DNA of 64,000 bases from Pollenia angustigena. Taxonomy: Eukaryota; Arthropoda; Insecta; Diptera; Polleniidae. The position numbers and the translations under genes were made by a program. The stretch covers positions 103,999,284 to 104,063,283 of the forward strand of contig OV884057.1 in assembly GCA_930367215.1 (NCBI GenBank), read 5' to 3'. Below are positions 11,695-22,917 of the stretch, in pieces (position 1 is the stretch's first letter; each line of letters begins with the position of its first letter). The notes under the pieces are model-generated. The model was given only the letters and a program-made list of their open reading frames with translations. It ran no database searches and was not told where the DNA came from.

Positions 11695-11787
11695 TTTGGC
11701 CCTAACGAACCAGATAGTTTTTTACCAAAAAGTTTACAAAATTTTTTTACAAAAACCAAAGTGTTTTATTTAGACAACAACAAATAA
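11695..11787 (+). other. Primer-binding site and leader fragment of LTR-2
   Basis: Starts with TTTGG and continues through an A/T-rich leader with a short duplicated run (a TTTTTTACAAAAACCAAAG-like part), ending in AACAACAAATAA. At 30388 the same leader continues into different DNA, so both copies are broken just after this point. Confidence 0.55.
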
Positions 11788-11815
11788 CACAGTGTTACAA
11801 AATTGAATGAAATAG

Positions 11816-12560
11816 AAAAACCTGGGACCGGATATTATTTTTCTTGTAGGGCTTGTCGACCAAAACAAGATTCCAATAGTGAAATATACCGGACACCTCC
11901 AAAATCCGGATTTACGGGTAAAAAACCGGTTTTTGTACCTTTGCGCACTTATAAGCCTGTAATTTTGTTGATAATGGTCCGATCTTTCGAACAGTGTATA
12001 ATTTATTTAAGAAAACTGGAGAAACTTGGGTGTTATTGTCGAGCAAACACAAATTTTGTAGATTTTTCAAAAAAATTTCAAATTTAGTGACGTTTTTATA
12101 CATTATTTTCTTAAGAAACTATAATACTATTGAGTTTATTCAAAAAGTACGTTTATTAACGATTACAACGCATATTTGGGTTTAAACATAGATAAGTAGT
12201 TGACTGAGTTATTTAACTTTCCATGAAAAAAAAAAACTTTTAAACATTTTATAAAAATTTTATTAATCAATGTTATCCTAAACACAAAAAAAATTTGTAA
12301 TGAGAGTTTGTCATTCAAAAATATTGTTTTTTTTCGTGTTCTTTTTACGCACTTTCTTTAAAATTACAAATCACTGTTAGCCTAAACACAACTTAGATTT
12401 ACAACAAATATTTGTAATGAGAGCTTTACTCATGTAAAATTATTGTTTTTTTTTTTAATATGACGTTTTGTTAATGTCTTCTTTTTCACTTTGAATCTAT
12501 GTATTAAAAAAAAACGTTTGCAATTTAATAAAAATCGTGTGCAATTTAAATTAAAATTAT
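11816..12560 (+). repeat. Left arm of foldback element
   Basis: Inverted match to 13357-14141. Shared landmarks are CCTGGGACCGGATAT near the outer edge and TTTAAATTAAAATTAT at the inner edge. Confidence 0.9.
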
Positions 12561-12666
12561 ATACAAAATGTGTGACAATTGTAAAAAATTTTTGGCTCAT
12601 TTACTGATATCACTCACCTGCGTGATTTTAAAAACAATACAGTTTTAAAACACGCAAAAACATTAA

Positions 12667-13350
12667 GTACGCAAATGTTGTAACTGTAACAAAACCGATA
12701 CCTGTAAGTAATGATCTACCGACAACGAGCAAATCTGTCGATATAACAGAAAAAGATTTTGAACAAAGAAAGTTCCTTCCATCCAGGTCTACAACAACGG
12801 AGCGGCATATTTTGTCAAATGCTGATTTCTACGATCTTGTTCGCGAATTACACTTGTCAAAGCGGCAATCTGAAGTCCTTTGGTCGCGATTAAAACAGTA
12901 GAATTTTCTGGAAAAGGATTTCGTTATAACATCTGGTAGAACAAGTTACCGGACTTGGTTACCTGAAGAAAGATTTAAGACTATTTCCAATGACAGTGAT
13001 CTCGTGTATTGCGTTGATGTACCGAAACTATTTTCGGCATTAAATCACAATTATAATGCAGATGAATGGCGACTTTTTATTGATGGTTCATTTAAAAGTA
13101 AATTTTCTTATAAAAATTTATGACTTTATTTTTATTAATTTAAGATTTGTAATGTAATATGTCGTGCGCCGAATCGTTATGATCGCAAGCTATGGCCATC
13201 TCGCGAGTCACATAGAAAAGGTAGCAAAAACATTTTAAATTACCATTTAGTTAAAGTTAAGGACGTTATTCTGGCACCACTGCATCTTAAACTGGGATAC
13301 ATGAAACAATTTGTAAAAAATTAGATGTAAACGGCGATGCTTTTTGTCAT
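12667..13350 (+). pseudogene. Transposon-associated gene fragment in foldback centre
   Basis: Not a long open frame, but a coding remnant is clear. From about 12750 the + frame reads FLPSRSTTTERHILSNADFY, then SKRQSEVLWSRLKQ, a TAG, NFLEKDFVITSGRTSYRTWL, VYCVDVPKLFSALNHNYNAD and EWRLFIDGSFKSK, ending near 13110. After an AT-rich gap it resumes at about 13256 with KVKDVILAPLHLKLGYMKQF, then a frameshift and KLDVNGDAFCHL. I recognise the LWSRLKQ, EWRLFID and PLHLKLG blocks from proteins repeated many times in arthropod genomes, which I believe to be transposon-linked. I cannot give a function. The TAG stands where a Trp would be expected (TGG to TAG). Confidence 0.65.
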
Positions 13351-13356
13351 CTTTGT

Positions 13357-14141
13357 CATAATTTTAATTTAAATTGCACACGATTTTTATTAAATTGCAA
13401 ACGTTTTTTTTTAATACACAGATTCAAAGTGAAAAAGAAGACATTAACAAAACGTCATATTAAAAAAAAAACAATAATTTTACATGAGTAAAGCTCTCAT
13501 TACAAATATTTGTTGTAAATCTAAGTTGTTTTTAGGCTAACAGTGATTTGTAATTTTAAAGAAAGTGCGTAAAAAGAACACGAAAAAAAACAATATTTTT
13601 GAATGACAAACTCTCATTACAAATTTTTTTTGTGTTTAGGATAACATTGATTAATTGATTAATAAAATTTTTATGAAATGTTTAAAAGTTTATTTTCATG
13701 AAAAGTTAAATAACTCAGTCAATTACTTATCTATTTTTAAACCCAAATATGCGTTGTAATTGTTAATAAACGTACTTTTTGAATAAACTCAATAGTATTA
13801 TAGTTTCTTAAGAAAATAATGTATAAAAACGTCACCAAATTTGAATTTTTTTTGAAAAATCTACAAAATTTGTGTTTGCTCGACAATTACACCCAAATTT
13901 CTCCAGTCTTCTTAATCAAATATCGTTCGAAAGATCTCAGTTTCTTCTTTCCAAATCTAGTATGCAATTGAAAATCGGATCATTATCAACAAAATTACAA
14001 GCTTATAACTGCGCAAAGGTACAAAAACCGGTTTTTTACCCGTAAATCCGGATTTTGGAGGTGTCCGGCATATTTCACTATTGGAATCTTGTTTTACTCG
14101 ACAAGCCCTACAAGAAAAATGATATCCGGTCCCAGGTTTTT
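13357..14141 (-). repeat. Right arm of foldback element
   Basis: Inverted counterpart of 11816-12560, with scattered substitutions and a ~40-base insertion near 13925-13970. The arms have therefore diverged and are not freshly copied. Confidence 0.9.
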
Positions 14142-14196
14142 TGGACTGTCTCACCGTGTAATAAAAATAAAAAATTATACCAAAATTAAAACTATA

Positions 14197-14454
14197 TCGC
14201 ACCCTAAATACTAAAGGGTCACAACTCAAAATTTTTCAAAAATGACTTTTTTTCATAAATTTATTCTCATTTCACATCTCTAGCTACTTACAAAATTGAA
14301 AAAGGCATAGCAAAACTTTCTTTAAATTTGACTTTTTTAATAAGGGAACTAATTTTTTTTTTAAATATTATCAACATTTTTACATAAACAGTTTTTTGGC
14401 TCTCCTGAAAATTTAAGAATTTTGATTTGTTACCCTTTAATATTTAGGGTGCGA
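14197..14454. repeat. Small inverted-repeat element, TA-flanked (candidate MITE)
   Basis: About 258 bases with imperfect inverted ends: TCGCACCCTAAATACTAAAG at the left, and its inverse (ending AATATTTAGGGTGCGA) at the right. TA lies on both sides (14195-14196 and 14455-14456), as for Tc1/mariner-type insertion. It sits 38 bases from the foldback element. There is no coding capacity. Confidence 0.5.
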
Positions 14455-15002
14455 TATGTAAAAACCATCCAGTTTTTTTTTAAATCCAACAATATATAGA
14501 AAAAAAATTAACGTGTACTTGATATACATAAAAACGATGAAAAATAATAAAAAGTTGAGCTTAAAATGTTCTAAACTAAAATAATTTTCAGAAGATTGCA
14601 CTTTTTCTAGAACTTCATTTCGGTGTTTGATATACATAGTTATAAAACAGGTAGCATGTCATATTAAAATCAAACTTACATTGAATAATACTCTCCAGTG
14701 TTTCAATCTTTAACGAGTTTCTTTCTTTTGTCCATTGAGCAGACTAAGAACTCAACTTGAAAAAATCAAACTCTTTTGATTTTTCTTCAACCAACTGGAC
14801 AACTGTCAAACTAATCAATTGAAAGGACATACACGCTTTGATTTGGACAACGACCTACTCAGTTGACAATTGAATTGAAACGTGTATGGGCTGCCTTAGA
14901 GAAAGCAATTTGTTATCGCTTTTCGATTACTTATAAAAGTTGTTTACACGGTATAACTTTCCACCAAATAACAGTTGAATTTAATTAAAGTTCTTAATAC
15001 AG
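14455..15002. other. AT-rich stretch, nothing recognised
   Basis: No supported gene. A few short open frames have no recognisable motif. The sequence is AT-rich with short runs of T and A. Confidence 0.6.
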
Positions 15003-15490
15003 TTATGCTATGTTCATACGACGTTATAAACCACTCGTTTCGCTCGTTGAAACTAGTTTGCCAAACATGCTGTTCATACGATTCATTCCTGTTTCATTTT
15101 GACATTTTTTTTGTGTTGTTAGTGTGATTTTTTTTAAATAGATAAAAAAAGTTAATAAAACTTAAACATATATTATTTAACACTTTTATTGATATTATTA
15201 TGTTATAATTATCACTTTATTTTATTAGACATCAATTTTTATTTTGTTTTTTTCTTTGTTTTGCTTTTTTGAGAGCTAGTTCAGATAAACTAACGATAAA
15301 TGTTATCAAAATTGGAGATGATAGTACATTTTTCCTGTTTCGCAGCCTGTTTCAAAATGAAACGACCTGTTTCGCTCACAAAATTTTGTATGGGGAAACA
15401 AGTCGTTTCAATCATGTTTGGGGCGCGAAACAGGAATAAGAGAGCGAAACACGAATATTGCTGTCCGTGTGAACATGGTATTACCTTATG
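15003..15490. repeat. Candidate MITE with GTTCA.ACG inverted ends
   Basis: The left end reads TTATGCTATGTTCATACG and the right end, inverted, reads GTAATACCATGTTCACACG. Both are followed inside by a TTCGCTC block, and the interior repeats CCTGTTTC and GAAACAGG. A target duplication is not clear. The short frame at 15300-15494 inside has no recognisable motif. Confidence 0.45.
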
Positions 15491-15659
15491 TTAGCAGTGT
15501 TATAACAGAAATCTTAACCTTTGTTAACAACTAAAGCAAAAAACAAATTTGTTTGTCTTGACCTGCACAAAAAACCAGGACAATTTAATAGTGGACCAGG
15601 ACACCAGCACAAGTAGTCTAAAACCAGGACAATCCTGGAAAACCAGGACGTATGGCAGG

Positions 15660-18600
15660 CCTACTCTACAGACTCTGGAGCCTCAATTAAAAAATGAGAA
15701 AGAACAATAAACGATTGTAGGCAGACATTAGGCACCCTAGGCATTGACACTTCAACATGGGAGTCGTTTTTAATTTATATATGCTTTCAAAAACTTTCCA
15801 GGGCCCTTGTTCAAGAATTTGAAAATTCTCGTGAAGATTACGCCGAAGTACCCAAATGGCAAGAATTCGACAAGTTTTTGATCCACAAATTTAAGACCCT
15901 AGAATCAGTAGACAATATTAAGTGATTTAAGGACAAACCCATTCCTCCCAAGTCTGAAGTCGCAAAAAATACCCAAAATAAACGAAGCATCAATTCATTC
16001 CAAACGAATATTGCGAAATCTGAGAGTCAAAGTCATAACAACAATAAACCCGTCAGAAGTGCTAATAATAACGCCATAACGTGCCAACATTGTAGCGAGT
16101 CACACACCCTACGATCATGCCCCACATTTTTAGAAAAAAATGTTAGTGATCGAATTCATATCGTAAGAGTCACAAATTCATGTTACAACTGTCTGTCGAT
16201 CAATCATAGTGTCAGAGAGTGCCCTAGTAAATACAGTTGTAGGCTGTGTAAACAAAATCAAAACACTTTGTTGCACAAGGCAACAGTGACCCAGCCTACA
16301 AACTTGCCACAAAATAACGCTGACGTGCAACCAAGTACAAGTGCCGCAGCTCAAGCCCAATACATACAGTCCACTACAAGATCAGGCATTCCAAACCTTA
16401 CTTCCCTGACCCTACGCGAAAATAGCCAATCGACAACAAATCGTTCAAAACAAGAAACGTTGCTTTTCACTGCCATTGTCGAAATATAAACTAGAGGTCA
16501 AAGATACCAGGCTAGAGCCATCATCGACCCTTGATCACAATCAACCTTTGTATCGGACAAACTAAAAAACTTGAAATTACCTACTTAAAGAAACGTAGTT
16601 CACGTTACTGGTTTGAGTCAAACAGTTTCTGAAACTTCAACTAAAGCATGTTTGCTTAACCTTTGCTCACGGGTGGACACATCGTTTAAGTTAGAAGTTT
16701 GGGCCCCAGTTCTCAAGACCCTTCCCTCTAATTTACATGCTAAAGCTAACCGAGGCTGCAAAATTGCAGACCCTCACTTCAATCAAAGTAGACCCATCGA
16801 CATGCTAGGCCTCGACGTAGGCCCCTCGATTTATTGCATGGACACACCGATGCGGTCTATTGGATCCCTTTTGGCACAAAAAACAGTATTTGGCAGGATT
16901 GTAGGGGGACCAACACCAAAAACAAATCAAACCAGAACAACAATTTCTTTATTAAATACATGGTCCCTTGACCGAATCCTCACACGCTTTTGGGAGGTGG
17001 AGGAAAACCCAAAACAGATTTTGAGGTCAGACGAGGACACTATTGTGGAACACAATTTTAAACAAACAACTCGTAGAAACGATACTGGAAGGTACATGGT
17101 TACCCTGGTTACAGAAGAAATAGGCTCTTCTCGCAGCATTGGCATGGTTTAGTACCTAAGAATGGAACGCACACTCAGCCAAAAACCCGAAATAAAGCAA
17201 TTATATGACAACGTTATTTTAGAATATCTTGAGTTAGGACACATGAGAAAAATCGAACCCTTGGATATAAATAAAGCCCCAAATTATTATCTGCCGCATC
17301 ACGCAATAATAAAACCAGACCGATTGATCGACAATGTATCGACAAATACTAATCGACCCAACTCAAACTAATTTTCAAAGAATCTTATTCAGAAAATCCA
17401 TAAATGACCCCATAGAAGATTACGAGCTTCTCATAGTCACATTTGGAGTTAATTGTGCCCCATTTTTAGCCATCAGAACGCTTCTTCAGTTAGCTGAAGA
17501 TGTACAAATGACTCATCCCTTAGCGTCCAAGATTCTTAAACAAAATAAGTATGTGGATGACGTCTTAGCAGGAGGTCATACTATAGAAGAAGCTATAAGA
17601 GCAGGCTTTGAACTAATGAAATGGAACCTAATGAGCCACAAGTCATTCAGGATTTACCTAGGGAGACTCTACTACCACTCGACTGGTTAAAGCTGTCCGA
17701 AAATGACGGGACCAAGACTCTAGGGATAAAATGGAACATTTCATCAGACTCCTTTACATTCACAGCCCCAGACATAAAAGTTAAAGAAGCGTATACAAAG
17801 AGGGAAGTTTTGTCTACAATTGCCAAAATTTTTGACCCATGTGGATGGATAGCTCCAATCATAATAGACGCTTAAGTAATCATGCAGCAAATATGGTTAG
17901 ACAAAACAGACTGGGATGACATTTAAAACCAATTTCTCAACATAAATGGAAAAAATTCGTAAACAATTTTCCCAATATTAAAACAATAAAAATACCCCGT
18001 TGGATTAAATATACACCCTTAAGTCACATCGAAATACATGGCTTTAGCGACGCTTCCGAAAAAGCTTATGCTGCTTCAATATACATTCGAATACAAAATG
18101 AAGAAACATCCATACACACAACTCTTTTGGTGTCAAAGACTCGAGTCGCACCTCTCAAAAGCTTATAGCTACCACGCTTAGAACTTTGTGGAGCTGTATT
18201 GCTAGCTAACCTGGCATCAAGTCTATTAAAAACCAGTAAATTTCAAAATGTAGTAACCCTCCATTGGACTGACTCGACAATTGTGTTATCGTGGCTTAAG
18301 AAACCGCCATGTACCTGGAACACGTTTGTTGGAAATCGAGTACCGGAAATAATACAAAAAGTCGGGACTCAAAACTGGCCATTTCTCGATCAAATTGGGA
18401 TTATAAGGCCCAATGGACGTTTAGCGCAGTCCCCAGCATTAACGTTCAATGAACGCTGCCCAATTCTGTTGCCATACGAATCAAAATTGGCCAGATTGAT
18501 TACAGGTGGAATGTGCATGGTGGAAATCAGCTCATGACCCGAGTAATAAGAACAGAATTTTGGATTTTTCGACTAAAGCCCTTAGTAAAAACCATCATAA

Positions 18601-18777
18601 ATAATTGCAAAACATGTGTTCTTTATAAAAAACATACTCAAAGTCAGATAATGGCATCCCTGCCACCTGAACGCACAACAATATCAAGAGCCTTTACAGT
18701 TACAGGTGTTAATTACGCTGGACCTTTCAACATTCGAAACTTTACGGGTCGAGCCTGCCTTATCACAAAAGGGTATG
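15660..18777 (+). pseudogene. Bel-1: old Bel-Pao gag-pol, 5' part
   Basis: Decayed Bel-Pao polyprotein. Gag tail: KWQEFDKFLIHKFKTLE at about 15860, then zinc knuckles CQHCSESHTLRSC, CYNCLSINHSVREC and CRLCKQNQNTLLH (16083-16275). A protease region follows at 16500-16870 (MLGLDVGPSIYCMD). RT remnants include HHAIIKPDRLIDN, MYRQILIDPTQTNFQRILF, catalytic KYVDDVLAGGH (17548), and later WIAPII. The block between PDRLIDN and MYRQIL is missing, an internal deletion. The RNase H region (TLHWTDSTIVLSWLK) runs to 18540 and early integrase to 18777, where Bel-2 cuts in. Many stops and shifts (16488, 17151, 17876 and others). No 5' LTR is recognised upstream. Confidence 0.85.
18773..18777. repeat. 5-bp target-site duplication, left (Bel-2)
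   Basis: GTATG here and at 27931-27935 flank the two Bel-2 LTRs; Bel-1 integrase coding continues across once they are merged. Confidence 0.93.
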
Positions 18778-19358
18778 TGTTGCTTGCAATAACGATTGAA
18801 CACCAAAGGTTTCCTTTGGAGTTCAGATTTTGTTTTGTTGTAAATTTGAGTTAGCCCAGGTAGAAACACCATGTGCTAGTTACTATTTAAAATAAGCCTG
18901 GGTAGAAGCACCGAGACTGATCAAGCAATCAAAAAGGTTAATCTTTGTTTGCCTAAAGTTCTTTATTTTTCATTGCTTTTTATACAATTAAATTTCTTAA
19001 GTCTAAATTAAAATAACAATAATAATAATAACAATATTTAAATTTGCGATTGCAATTATAATAAATGCTTTACTTGCATTTTATTAAATAACAATAAAGG
19101 TAAAAAATGACTTATAATAAACAGTTTAAAAGTAAATGACTGCTTTACTTGCATTTTATTAAATAACAATAAAGGTAAATGACTTACAATAAACAGTTTA
19201 AAAGTAAATGACTGAATTCTGACGTATAAGCATAAATTAATAAGTAGGTCATGGTTTTATAAATTTTTTATTGTTTTGAAATTGTATATTTAATGTTAAC
19301 ATGTGTTAACAAAAGAAATTGTTTATTGTTTTGAAATTAGTGTTAACATGTGTTAACA
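18778..19358 (-). repeat. Bel-2 3' LTR
   Basis: 581 bp, TG...CA. It contains a ~70-bp internal tandem duplication (the GCTTTACTTGCATTTTATTA block appears twice, from about 19069 and 19141) and a short AAT microsatellite. It differs from the 5' LTR at three bases, near 18783, 19222 and 19289. Confidence 0.95.
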
Positions 19359-19372
19359 TTCTCCGCCGCGTT
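19359..19372 (-). promoter_or_regulatory. Bel-2 polypurine tract
   Basis: On the sense strand CGCGGCGGAGAA lies directly before the 3' LTR. It is short and purine-rich, in the place expected for plus-strand priming. Confidence 0.55.
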
Positions 19373-19413
19373 GAGCGAATAGCGAAAATGTAATTGAACA
19401 AAATTAATGGATA

Positions 19414-21180
19414 TTACTTAAGCCCCTTTTTCTTTTTTTTTTTAACTTCAGAGCTACGCTGGCGTGGCGTAGGCTGTGGTGGTGTTGAAGCAAGGTTGAT
19501 TGATGCACCTTTGTAGCATTTAAGCCGCCAGCATATTAGGATCATGGCTAACAGAAATGACAAAAGTAGCGCCAACGAGCCGATGTAAGGATGATGAAGA
19601 ATAGGGTACTTTGTATTCCTTGGAAGATTTTTTATCTCTGCTAGTTGCTTTTGGATGTTCGTGAGTTCATCCAATTTGGTGTCTAGATTGATGTTTGGTG
19701 CTAGGAGCCGCTTAACCTCTAGCGGTTTACCAATTGCCGTAATATTTCCAAACATGGCATATGAATTATGAAGATTAGTGACACTAGTTTCATGTCCATG
19801 GATAGTCAGAATATTTCCCTTTATGATGCAGGTTGGGTTCATGGACAAAAGACCAGAATGTTTGATATGGAGGTGTATGATTTCAGAGTCGCAGACTGCA
19901 GTTAGTTCTAATGGGTAGATTGTTGAATAAAGCCAATGGTTGATGGTGTTCAGTGCGACAAAGGAGACCTTAGCCGGTATGTGACCGAAACTACATTGTG
20001 GCGATGTTTTGTTGTTGAATAGAGCGATTTCACAGGAAATGCTGCTTGAGTCTCGAGTGACGCTGACTTGTAACATAGAGCATAGGTATATATCGCCTTT
20101 AACTAGAATGCATTTATTGAATTGAAGAGCATTTAATGTCAAGTATTCATCGCGGTGATGATTCGCAGCCAGATATTCACAGTTGGTTGCTATGGCAATA
20201 GTGTGGTTGTTTTGCCTGGTGGGTATAGGGGTAACCTTGAAGAGTTCAAAATGTTCTTGATTCACTAAAGGCAGTTCAATGATGAACATAACACTTCCCT
20301 GGGCTACTGTGCCTTTGATAGTCATGATATTGTATAATTCTAACAAATCTGTATCTTCAACTGGTAAAGCGCGACCCTTGGGAAAATGTCCTTTTATTTT
20401 AGAAATTTCTGATTTTAACTGCTTTGGTGTGACGATAAGTGGGCTTATATTACCGTGGTTCGTATGTGTGAGGGCAGCGATCAGCTCTGTTTCAATTATT
20501 TGTAAATCTGACGCAAGTGTATTTAATTGAATTGCCAGAGATATTAGATTCTGGACTTGTCGTATGTTTGAGTTCTCAGTTTGGACTGTGTTTAAGTCAT
20601 TATAGATGTCTTTCTTAAGTTCTGAAAAGCGCACCGCAGTGTTGTTCTCGGTTTGTTTGAGAATATTTATTGTCGAATCTATTACTGAAGTTTGGTTTTT
20701 TAGTAACAGGTGCAGATACTCCTCATTTTCTTTTACGTTGGCTATAGTTCGAGCCATTTGTTCTGCATAATCTGAGTCAAGGACTCCGAATAGAGCGTGA
20801 GCCACGTTCCCCATGATATCTAACGGAGCTCTCCGCTTTCTTCTTGGGATTAAGAGGTCTGATTCTTGAATAAGGTTGTCCCAAGTATGCTGAAGTTGTA
20901 AAAAGAGTGTCTCACACGATTCAATAGCTATTGATTGCTTGCAGAGCTTTGAAAATGATGTTATTCCGGCTTGCAGAACCTTATTCCTATCCCAAATTGG
21001 TGCTTAATCGTAATATATAATAAATTTCCAGCTAGCTGTAATTAATTTTGCTGATCCTACGCCTTCGAAATACAACCCTGGACCAGTAGAAAATTCTGTA
21101 ACATTTATTGGAGAAGCTAGTATTATCGGCAGCAGGAGGAGTGAAATACAAATTGTGCTGAAAACTCCTAATGAAGCATA
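19414..21180 (-). pseudogene. env: Bel-2 env, baculovirus F-like fusion glycoprotein
   Basis: The envelope gene overlaps the end of the pol frame. The sense frame from about 21180 has a hydrophobic signal (FSTICISLLLLPIILA), then GPGLYFEGVGSAKL, typical of the start of insect F-type envelopes. A TAA at 21004-21006 interrupts it. The same frame stays open downstream, contains a basic furin-type site RRKRR at about 20845, and runs on from a Met at 20814 with ALFGVLDSD, a heptad-like helical region, and a C-terminal membrane anchor (SLALLLSFLLAMILICW) with a Lys-rich tail ending at 19414. Such proteins mediate membrane fusion in baculoviruses and some insect LTR elements. Here the stop separates the signal and first subunit from the rest. 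Confidence 0.85.
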
Positions 21181-22917
21181 TTGTACTGTCTTTCGTTTTG
21201 GCGGTATAGCAGCACCTTCTGATGAGTGTTGCCTCTTTTGCGAGGTTGGAGTTTCATATTCGGGAGATTCTATGTGGGAATCGTTGAACAATGGAGCCAA
21301 TCTATGAATTGGCCTCTTGAAGGTTCCTTTGGCTGTTTTTACGTCACAGACTCTGATAAGTCCATCCTCTCCCTTGTAAATTCGGCTGATTCTGCCCAGT
21401 GGCCATTGTAAAACTGGAGTGTTATCTTCTTTAATGATGACGAGCATGCCTTCAATGACGTTCGGTGAAGATGATTTCCATTTCCCCCTTTGCTGTAGCT
21501 CATGTAAATATTTTTGTGTCCATTCCTCCCAGAATTTGTGTTTTATTTCTGAGGTTATTTTCCACCTTGCATCTAAGGATAATTTTGGTGCTTGAGCATT
21601 AGCATCTACGGCTGTTGTTAAAGGTTCGCCGACAAGGAAATGACCCGGTGTAAGAGCTTGGAGATCATCACCATTTGATGACAGCGGAGTCAATGGTCGA
21701 GAATTTAAAATGGCTTCTATTTCAACCACTATAGTTTCTAATTCCTCATAGGTAAGTGACGCCGCAGACACGCTTCTCAGTAAGAGATGTTTGGCGGATT
21801 TGACTGCCGCTTCCCAAAGTCCACCGAAATGTGGGGCTCTAGGTGGAATGAATTTAAAGTTTATAGATTGATCACTGCATATCCGTGTGATTTTCTCTTG
21901 TGCTGATTGTGAATATATTGACTCCTTTAGTTCACACAATTTATTGCTCGCTCCTACGAAATTAGTAGCATTATCGCAGTACAGAGCTTGACAATGACCC
22001 CTCCTACTGATGAAACGCCGTAACGCTCCTATGAAGGCTTCTGTCGATAGGTTGGACACGACTTCCATATGAATGGCCTTGGTGGCGAAACAACAGAAGA
22101 CTGCGATATAGGCCTTATCTGGTCTTTTCCCTCTAATTTTGTGGTGGATCCAGATAGGCCCAAAATAGTCCACTCCGGTTGCTATGAATGGGCGCGCGGG
22201 TGTCACCCTGGCCGCTGGCAGATCTCCCATCAGTTGTTTGAACAATACTGGCCTTGCTTTAGTGCATCGTATACATTTGTGGACTGTGCTGCGTGCTAAA
22301 GTCTTTCCATTCGTGATCCAGAATTGTGTTCTAGACGCGGCCAATAATGCCTGTGGACCGCAGTGACGATTTTCTACGTGTAACATGTGCATTCATAATT
22401 TTGATGTGAAATGATTGTGAGATAAAATTGCGGGGTATTTTGCATTAAAGGTTAACATTGATTGTTCTAGTCGGCCACCGACTCGGATTATCTGATGTTC
22501 ATCTAAAAATGGATTTAATGATGCCAAAGAACTTGATTTATGGACAGGTGTTTTACGTAACAAGTTTTTCAGTGCTTCCTCGAATTCCGTTGCCTGAGCG
22601 AGCTTGATAATAACGAGTAAAGCTTCCTTCATTTCATGAGCATCGAGCGCCTTGTGAGTTGAAGGAAAGTTATTGGTTGTTTTTGCATTTTTAATGAACC
22701 GTATTATATATCCCATTGTGCGCTGAAGAGTTTTAAAGGAATTTCGATGATTAATTCGATTGAGTATGCATTCGCCATGCTGTTGCGTTGTTGCTAGTGC
22801 TAAAACTCGTTTCGTCAATTTCCGTTCTTCATCGCAAGGTATGTTACTGATTTGAAAGACTGAGTTTGACCATTCATCCTTGGATCCTGAGAGAAATAAT
22901 GGACCATAAAACCACAT
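21181..22917 (-). pseudogene. Bel-2 pol: post-RNase H linker and integrase
   Basis: Sense frame from about 22917 to 21181. It begins with WFYGPLFLSGSKDEW, the linker after RNase H, and reaches a TGA at 22393-22395. The same frame continues with MHMLHVENRHCGPQALLA, which holds the His residues of the integrase zinc finger, followed by CIRCTK. The catalytic core shows GVDYFGPI (Asp), YCDNATNFVGA (Asp) and PHFGGLWEAAVKSAKH (Glu), so all three acidic residues are present. The C-terminal region (LTPGHFLVGEPL, QWPLGRISRIYKGEDG) is the DUF5641 type of Bel-Pao. It leads without a break into the env signal region. Integrase would join element DNA to the genome. The only defect in this part is the TGA. 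Confidence 0.88.

Larger units (their letters stand above)
11788..14158. mobile_element. Foldback element with long inverted arms
   Basis: A 2.37-kb unit with two ~0.75-kb inverted arms (11816-12560 and 13357-14141) around a 0.8-kb centre that holds a decayed gene piece on the + strand. The outermost bases are CACAGTG (11788-11794) and, inverted, CACGGTG (14152-14158). The arms then align from AAAAACCTGGG inward, but the gap to it is 21 bases on the left and 10 on the right. A target duplication is not clear: a 4-bp AATA is possible if one extra base is added at each end. The right arm has an extra ~40 bases near 13925-13970. The DNA could fold into a very long hairpin. No intact transposase is present. 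Confidence 0.72.

Noticed and set aside
19069..19210. Tandem repeat as a separate minisatellite
   Set aside because: The ~70-bp doubling is part of the Bel-2 LTR and occurs identically in both LTRs.
21004..21006. TAA as a programmed readthrough stop between pol and env
   Set aside because: Nothing around it marks a readthrough signal, and other stops and shifts in the element point to ordinary mutation or sequence error.
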